Origin: Nevskiales bacterium
GTDB lineage: Bacteria; Pseudomonadota; Gammaproteobacteria; Nevskiales; Nevskiaceae
Length of the DNA stretch: 64,000 nt
Reading direction: 5' to 3'
Assembly (NCBI GenBank): GCA_028698335.1
Contig: JAQVDP010000011.1
Coordinates: 1-64,000 of the forward strand
Shown: in pieces, positions 59,530-64,000 of the stretch
Numbering within the stretch: the stretch's first letter is position 1
Layout: each line of letters starts with the position of its first letter
Program-made: the position numbers and the translations under genes
Notes under the pieces: generated by a model
What the model saw: the letters and a program-made list of their open reading frames with translations, nothing else
Database searches by the model: none
Told to the model about the DNA's origin: nothing

Positions 59530-60417
59530 ATGAACCCTTCGACTCCTCCTACCGTCGGCCTCGCGCTCGGCAGCGGCTCGGCGCGGGGCTGGGCCCACAT
59601 CGGCGTGATCCAGGCGCTGGAGGAGATCGGCGTCCGCCCTCAGGTCGTGGCCGGGACGTCCATCGGCGCGCTGGTCGGCGGGGTCTATGTCGCGGGCCAG
59701 CTGGCCGAGTTCGCCGAATGGGTGCGCACGCTCACTGCGCGCGATGTCCTCGGCTTTCTCGACATCAGTCTGTCGGGGGGCATGTTCAAGGGCGAAAAGC
59801 TGTTCGGCTTCTTCGAGCAGCGGCATCACAATCCGGACATCGAGTCGCTGGAGCAGCGCTTTGTCTGTGTCGCCACCGAGATGAAGACCGGCCGCGAGAC
59901 CTGGCTGACGCGCGGCCCGCTGTTGCCGGCGACGCGGGCGTCGTGCGCGTTGCCGGGGCTGTTCCCTCCGGTGCAGCTCGACGGACGCTGGATGCTCGAC
60001 GGCGGGCTGGTCAATCCGGTGCCGGTGTCGGCCTGCCGTGCGCTGGGTGCCGATGTCGTGATCGCGGTCAATCTCAACGGCCAGCTCGTCGGCACGCACG
60101 TCTCGCGCAGCGTCGGAGGCAGCGCGGAAAACGCCGAGCTGAGCTGGTGGCAGCGCGCCGCCGGCTATCTGACGAGCGGCGAGGGGCAGAACCCCAGCCT
60201 GTTCGATGTCGTCGCCACCAGCGTCAACATCCTGCAGGACCGCCTCACCCGTAGCCGCATGGCCGGCGATCCGCCCGAGGTCGCGCTGGTCCCGCGGCTC
60301 GATGACTACACGCTGATGGATTTCCATCGGGCCGATCAGGCGATCGAGGAGGGGCGGCGCGTGGTGCACGAAAATGCCGCCCGGATCCGCGGATGGCTGG
60401 GGATCGCGGCCGACTGA
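59530..60417 (+). CDS. Patatin-like phospholipase (RssA type)
   Basis: The 295-aa product has an N-terminal oxyanion-type GSGSARGWAHIGVIQAL, nucleophile motif GTSIG (GxSxG) and the Asp motif DGGLVNPVPV, as in RssA/patatin serine hydrolases. The natural lipid substrate is unknown. It is soluble with no signal peptide. It is followed after 13 bp by dinB and may share its transcript. Confidence 0.9.
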   Translation: MNPSTPPTVGLALGSGSARGWAHIGVIQALEEIGVRPQVVAGTSIGALVGGVYVAGQLAEFAEWVRTLTARDVLGFLDISLSGGMFKGEKLFGFFEQRHHNPDIESLEQRFVCVATEMKTGRETWLTRGPLLPATRASCALPGLFPPVQLDGRWMLDGGLVNPVPVSACRALGADVVIAVNLNGQLVGTHVSRSVGGSAENAELSWWQRAAGYLTSGEGQNPSLFDVVATSVNILQDRLTRSRMAGDPPEVALVPRLDDYTLMDFHRADQAIEEGRRVVHENAARIRGWLGIAAD

Positions 60418-60430
60418 CCGTGATGGCCTG

Positions 60431-61519
60431 ATGCGCAAGATCCTGCACGTCGACATGGATGCGTTCTACGCGTCCGTCGAACAGCGGGACGATCCGGCGC
60501 TGCGCGGGCGGCCGGTCGTCGTGGCGTGGCGTGGCGCGCGTTCGGTGGTCTGCGCGGCATCCTACGAGGCGCGGCGGTTCGGTGTGCGTTCGGCGATGCC
60601 GGCCGTACGGGCGGAGCGCCTGTGTCCGGACGCCGTGTTCGTGGCGCCGGACTTTTCACGATACCGGAGCGTGTCCCGGCGGGTGCGCGAGATCTTCCTG
60701 CGCCATACGCCGCTGGTCGAGCCGCTGTCGCTGGACGAGGCCTATCTCGATGTCACCCGCAGTCTGTCCGGCCTGGCCAGCGCCACCGAGGTCGCACAGA
60801 CCATCCGCCGTCAGATCCGCGAGGAGCTGAACCTGACGGCGTCCGCCGGCGTCGCGCCGAACAAGTTTCTCGCCAAGATCGCATCGGACTGGCGCAAGCC
60901 TGACGGACTGTGGGTGATCAAACCGCATCAGGTTCTGGCGTTTCTCGAGCCCCTGCCGGTCGGGCGCGTGCCGGGCGTCGGCAAGGTGATGGAGCGCAAG
61001 CTCGAGAACCTCGGAGTGCGCACGGTCGGAGAGCTGCGTGCGATCGAGCTGCACGATCTCGAAGCCCGTTTCGGTCGCTATGGGCAGCGCCTGTACGAGC
61101 TTGCGCGCGGCATCGACGAGCATGCGGTGAAGCCCGACCGACCGGTGCAGTCGGTATCGTCCGAGGATACGTTCGCGCGCGATGTTCCGTTATCCGAGAC
61201 CGATGACTGCCTGCAGCGGCTCGCAGAGAAGACCTGGGCGGCGTCACGCAGGACGCCGAGAGTGGGGCGGACCGTCGTGCTCAAGCTCAAGACCCGCGAT
61301 TTCAGGACGCTGACCCGCAGCCTGACGCCCGATACGGCGCCGGCTTCGGCAGACGAGCTGCTGCGGATCGCACGCGCTTTGCGTGACCGGGTCAACCTGC
61401 CGCGTGACACGCTCTATCGGCTCGTGGGGGTCGGGCTGGCGAATTTCCGGGACCCGGAACCCGAATCGCTGCAGCCCACGCTGTTCGATGGCGACGACGC
61501 GGCTGCGGGCGCCGACTGA
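60431..61519 (+). CDS. dinB: DNA polymerase IV (DinB)
   Basis: DinB is a Y-family translesion polymerase. The 362-aa product (ATG at 60431) has HVDMDAFYASVEQRDDP, SYEARRFGVRSAMP, LSLDEAYLDVT with the two acidic residues, ASAGVAPNKFLAKIASD and a little-finger domain. The C-terminal QPTLFD is a beta-clamp binding motif. No LexA-type box is seen just upstream. It follows the patatin-like gene closely. Confidence 0.95.
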   Translation: MRKILHVDMDAFYASVEQRDDPALRGRPVVVAWRGARSVVCAASYEARRFGVRSAMPAVRAERLCPDAVFVAPDFSRYRSVSRRVREIFLRHTPLVEPLSLDEAYLDVTRSLSGLASATEVAQTIRRQIREELNLTASAGVAPNKFLAKIASDWRKPDGLWVIKPHQVLAFLEPLPVGRVPGVGKVMERKLENLGVRTVGELRAIELHDLEARFGRYGQRLYELARGIDEHAVKPDRPVQSVSSEDTFARDVPLSETDDCLQRLAEKTWAASRRTPRVGRTVVLKLKTRDFRTLTRSLTPDTAPASADELLRIARALRDRVNLPRDTLYRLVGVGLANFRDPEPESLQPTLFDGDDAAAGAD

Positions 61520-61547
61520 GGCCGGACCGTTCCCGGCACAGCGGGCA

Positions 61548-61575
61548 CAAAAAAACCGCGGCCGTGGCCGCGGTT
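61548..61575 (-). terminator. Terminator of the cold-shock gene
   Basis: AACCGCGGCC (61554-61563) and GGCCGCGGTT (61566-61575) form a perfect 10-bp stem with a 2-base loop (a slightly larger loop is likely in practice). On the minus strand it is followed by a U-run (plus-strand A-run at 61548-61555). It lies 28 bp after the csp stop and also in the 3' region of dinB. Confidence 0.85.
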
Positions 61576-61603
61576 CGAATTCGGTGATCGATGTCGCTTT
61601 GCT

Positions 61604-61816
61604 TCAGAGCGGAACGATCTTCGTTGCCTGCATGCCCTTCGGGCCGCGAGCCGGAACGAATTCCACCTGCTGGCCTTCCTTGAGCGTCTTGAATCCAGAG
61701 GTCTGGATTTCCTTGAAATGAGCGAAGAGATCTTCGCCGCCATTGGTCGGCGTAATGAAGCCAAAACCCTTGGTTTCGTTGAACCACTTCACCGTGCCGG
61801 TTGCTTTCTCAGACAT
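61604..61816 (-). CDS. Cold-shock protein, CspA family
   Basis: The 70-aa product is a single cold-shock domain with RNP1 KGFGFI and RNP2 DLFAHF; it binds single-stranded RNA and DNA. The size is typical. It starts at the ATG at 61816, which is preceded by AGGGA. The upstream ~150 bases on the minus strand include a C- and T-rich stretch and could be a long leader, but I cannot define a cold box. A strong terminator follows. Confidence 0.95.
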   Translation of the reverse strand: MSEKATGTVKWFNETKGFGFITPTNGGEDLFAHFKEIQTSGFKTLKEGQQVEFVPARGPKGMQATKIVPL

Positions 61817-62091
61817 TGCCGCATTCCCTGTAAAAGTCGTAGACAGAACAAACCCCAATCAAAACCCGGTGAGGAATCGAGCCCCCCGTCTGCATGCGTA
61901 CAAGTAACGTCACCGGGATACATCCACACCAACACCGGACGGTGACGGGGGAATACGGAAACAAGCCTGATACGTGTGCAGCGTCTGCACTTTATGCGTT
62001 TCTCCAGAAACTGTCGACTCCGTGTGCAAACGCTCCGCGGGAGCGCCTGCAGGGGGACATCCGGCGGGCTACGGTTGGCCGCGCGTGGGGT

Positions 62092-62574
62092 TCAGGGCGC
62101 CGGGCAGCGGCAAGCCTCGCAACCCTTGTCGAAGATGATGCGCCACTGCCCGTCCGCGCCACGCCGCCAGATCGACTGGAAACTGCCGACGACCTCGCCG
62201 GACGCGGCCCGGACGGGGCCGGCGCTCAGCGCCAGGTCGCCTGAGGGGCGGACTTCGACGGTCTCCGGTTCCCACGAAAACGGCGCAGTCGGGGACGCGA
62301 AATAGGCGCTCCAGGCTTCGCTGACGGCCGCCTTGCCGCGCAGGGTCTGTCGTGCACCGATGAAGATCGCGTCGTCGTCGAGGAAACCGGTGAACGTGTC
62401 GTGATCGCGGTCGGCCATCGTCTGCGCAAATGCGCGTTCCGTGGCGGCAACCTGCGCGCGCACGCGCCCCAGGTCTTCGGTGGCCGGCATGCCGCTGCAG
62501 CCTGGCAGCAGCCCGAGCACAAGCAGCAATCCCACAAGACGGGATCGAACATTTCCGGCATTGAAATCGGACAT
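62092..62574 (-). CDS. DUF4440/SnoaL-like lipoprotein
   Basis: From the ATG at 62574 the product is 160 aa with a lipoprotein signal (lipobox LPGC, Cys26) and a DUF4440/SnoaL-like fold: VAATERAFAQTMADRDHDTFTGFLDDDAIFIG and SIWRRGADGQWRIIFDKG are typical. Such proteins form small alpha+beta barrels; function here is unknown. The C-terminus has two cysteines (CEACRCP-type end). An upstream Met would put a non-signal stretch first and was rejected. Confidence 0.8.
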   Translation of the reverse strand: MSDFNAGNVRSRLVGLLLVLGLLPGCSGMPATEDLGRVRAQVAATERAFAQTMADRDHDTFTGFLDDDAIFIGARQTLRGKAAVSEAWSAYFASPTAPFSWEPETVEVRPSGDLALSAGPVRAASGEVVGSFQSIWRRGADGQWRIIFDKGCEACRCPAP

Positions 62575-62651
62575 GGCGAAGGTGGGCTGATCGATGGGTT
62601 CGGTCGGCATTGTCCGCCGTTCCGCCTTGTGCCGCTGCCTTACGCCGAAAA

Positions 62652-62675
62652 GCGGCGCCACCGAAGTGGCGCCGC
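62652..62675 (-). terminator. Terminator of the Calx-beta gene
   Basis: A perfect 10-bp stem (GCGGCGCCAC at 62652-62661, GTGGCGCCGC at 62666-62675) has a UUCG tetraloop on the minus strand and is followed there by TTTT. It lies 33 bp after the stop of the gene at 62708. Confidence 0.8.
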
Positions 62676-62707
62676 CGGGGTCGCAGGATGCCGCCTGATT
62701 GCGGATG

Positions 62708-64000
62708 CTAATGGTGCCGGTAACCGGCTGCGGTCGCCATGCGTTTCTCGACGACCATTGCATCGGCATCGTGGATCAATATCGACGCGCTCGCGGGTGC
62801 AACGGGCACTGCGTTGAAGACGTAGCTGATTGCGATGTCGACCTGCTCGCCGTCTTCTACCAGGCCATCACTGAGTGCCTGTATGTCCATCGTGGCGGAG
62901 GTATGCCCTGCCGGGATCAGGATGTACCGCGGAGCCTGGTAGTCGACGCCGATCGCCGCGCTCCCGCGATAGGACAGCAGGACGAAAACGGTCCGCGCCG
63001 CAGGCCCGGACAGCGCAGCAGTGAGCTGAACCGGCGCATCGCCTTCGAAGATTTCGGATCCGCTGACCTGCAGCGATACCAACGGCGCCACGTCGTTGTC
63101 GAGGATTCGCAGCTCGTAGCTCGACGGCGAGCCGACGAAGGCGTTGTCGTCGGTTTCGATTTCCAGGATGACGTTCTCGGTCGGTTCCTGCAGCTGGTCG
63201 TCGGCGACGTCGATGGTGGCAGTCGCATACAGCGCGCCCGGGGCGAAGACGATGTCCTGTGGCGTCAGCGAGTAGTCAGCATCCTTGGTCGCCGAACCGC
63301 GGGCGCTCAGGTGGACCCGCACCGGCACAGTGCTTTTGCGCGACAAACCCAGCGTGACCGTGACGCTCTGGCCCTCGGCTGCGACATCGTTGCCCGACAG
63401 AAAGCTTGCCGTTGGCAGGCGGCTGATCACCGGAGCCTGGCCGCCGCCACCGGAGAAACAGATGCCAACGCCCGAAGGGACCGACGCTGAGCTCAGATCG
63501 GTCACCGCCGCCCCGGTGGCAGGATCGAGGACTTGGACTCCGCCGCCGTGAGGCAGGTACAGCGCCGATCCATCCGGCGACAGTGCAATCTGTTCGATGC
63601 CGTAGTACGAACTGGCGAAAAATGCTGTCGGCACGGTCCAGGCCGCAGCGCCGACCGACCCGGTGGCAGGGTCCAGCGGATGCGCCGCGGTGGTTGACGC
63701 ACCGCGGACATAAATCATCGTGCCCGCGGCGTTGATCGCCGCAGACTGCGCTTCGGCGACCGTGGCGACACTCGAGATGGGGGCCAATCCCGGGATCGCG
63801 AAGCTCTGCACGGAGCCGGAGTACGAGATGGCGTAAGCCGTCGTGCTGTTCGGTGCGCAGTACGCGTTGATGGTGTCGCCGGCAGCGGTGGACATGTTCA
63901 GCGCGAGATTGCCGCCACCATCGATGTCGATGAGGTGAATCGAGCCCGATGCCCCGGAGACAACGTGGGTGCCGTCCGCGCAGGCATCCACGGTGTTGGA
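62708..64000 (-). CDS. Partial Calx-beta domain surface protein (N-terminus outside window)
   Basis: The open frame runs to the window edge with no stop, so the N-terminus is missing. At least 430 residues are present. The first ~190 resemble part of a beta-propeller (repeats such as INAAGTMIYVRGAST and LSPDGSALYLPHGGGVQVLDPATG). Two Calx-beta-like units follow (for example STVPVRVHLSARGSATKDAD ending IVFAPGALYATATIDVADD, and SLQVSGSEIFEGDAPVQL), with TENVILEIETDDNAFVG-type ends. This is a secreted or surface calcium-binding pattern. A strong terminator follows the stop. Confidence 0.78.
   Translation of the reverse strand, partial: SNTVDACADGTHVVSGASGSIHLIDIDGGGNLALNMSTAAGDTINAYCAPNSTTAYAISYSGSVQSFAIPGLAPISSVATVAEAQSAAINAAGTMIYVRGASTTAAHPLDPATGSVGAAAWTVPTAFFASSYYGIEQIALSPDGSALYLPHGGGVQVLDPATGAAVTDLSSASVPSGVGICFSGGGGQAPVISRLPTASFLSGNDVAAEGQSVTVTLGLSRKSTVPVRVHLSARGSATKDADYSLTPQDIVFAPGALYATATIDVADDQLQEPTENVILEIETDDNAFVGSPSSYELRILDNDVAPLVSLQVSGSEIFEGDAPVQLTAALSGPAARTVFVLLSYRGSAAIGVDYQAPRYILIPAGHTSATMDIQALSDGLVEDGEQVDIAISYVFNAVPVAPASASILIHDADAMVVEKRMATAAGYRHH

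Overview
The window is about 64 kb of GC-rich chromosomal DNA, densely packed with genes that mostly overlap by 4 bases (ATGA/GTGA) or lie a few bases apart. GTG is a common start and TTG is used at least twice. The gene content and order are those of a gammaproteobacterium: lolB-ispE-tRNA(Gln)-prs-rplY-pth-ychF divergent from hemA-prfA-prmC-moeB; wrbA and a DUF2069 gene next to hda-perM-DUF2066, divergent from purM-purN; and mltD-gloB divergent from yafS-rnhA-dnaQ. High GC, a fadBA pair, a histone H1-like protein and several lipoproteins suggest a Nevskiales/Xanthomonadales-type organism. That placement is inference; a 16S or marker-gene comparison would settle it. I saw no insertion sequence, prophage, CRISPR array, rRNA or replication origin.

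Layout. 1-7146 (minus): ychF, pth, rplY, prs, tRNA-Gln, ispE, lolB and a TPR lipoprotein, covering translation, PRPP supply, isoprenoids and lipoprotein localisation. 7321-12536 (plus): hemA, prfA, prmC, moeB, a degenerate JAMM protein and a crotonase. 12548-17155: a large PHP-type (CehA/McbA) lipoprotein divergent from a GGDEF-EAL protein. 17252-24600: proS, a lytic transglycosylase, an ICMT-like membrane protein, a LysM lipoprotein, wrbA, DUF2069, hda, perM and DUF2066. 24684-32738: purMN, DUF3108, a Nudix/metallo-beta-lactamase fusion, two small envelope proteins, a transaldolase, a glyoxalase-II-like enzyme, cysH and hslR. 32881-37937: a membrane diguanylate cyclase, a group II truncated haemoglobin, fxsA, and lon behind a heat-shock-like promoter. 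37967-43693: mltD, gloB, yafS, rnhA, dnaQ, an SDR and an ArsR-methyltransferase. 43812-48647: a histone H1-like protein with 40-residue repeats, divergent from fadBA. 48797-52738: an unknown gene and a pqiAABC-type lipid-transport operon. 52794-61816: a glycerate kinase-like protein, a DEAD-box helicase, a PhoD phosphatase, glutathione reductase, a small Cys-rich lipoprotein, a patatin-like phospholipase, dinB and a cold-shock protein. 62092-64000: a DUF4440 lipoprotein and a truncated Calx-beta surface protein running off the edge.

Most of the window is ordinary housekeeping sequence. The parts that deserve a second look are: the MoeB/ThiF-type E1 enzyme overlapping a JAMM-family protein that has lost nearly all its metal-site residues; the H1-like protein with an exact 120-bp coding period and a possible translationally coupled leader gene; the PHP/propeller lipoprotein; the GGDEF-EAL protein that has lost its cyclase residues but kept the inhibitory RxxD site; the Nudix-MBL fusion with a stretched Nudix box; and an AT-rich promoter island in front of an unrecognised gene. 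I did not find a clearly new multi-gene defence or metabolic system, and I do not claim one.
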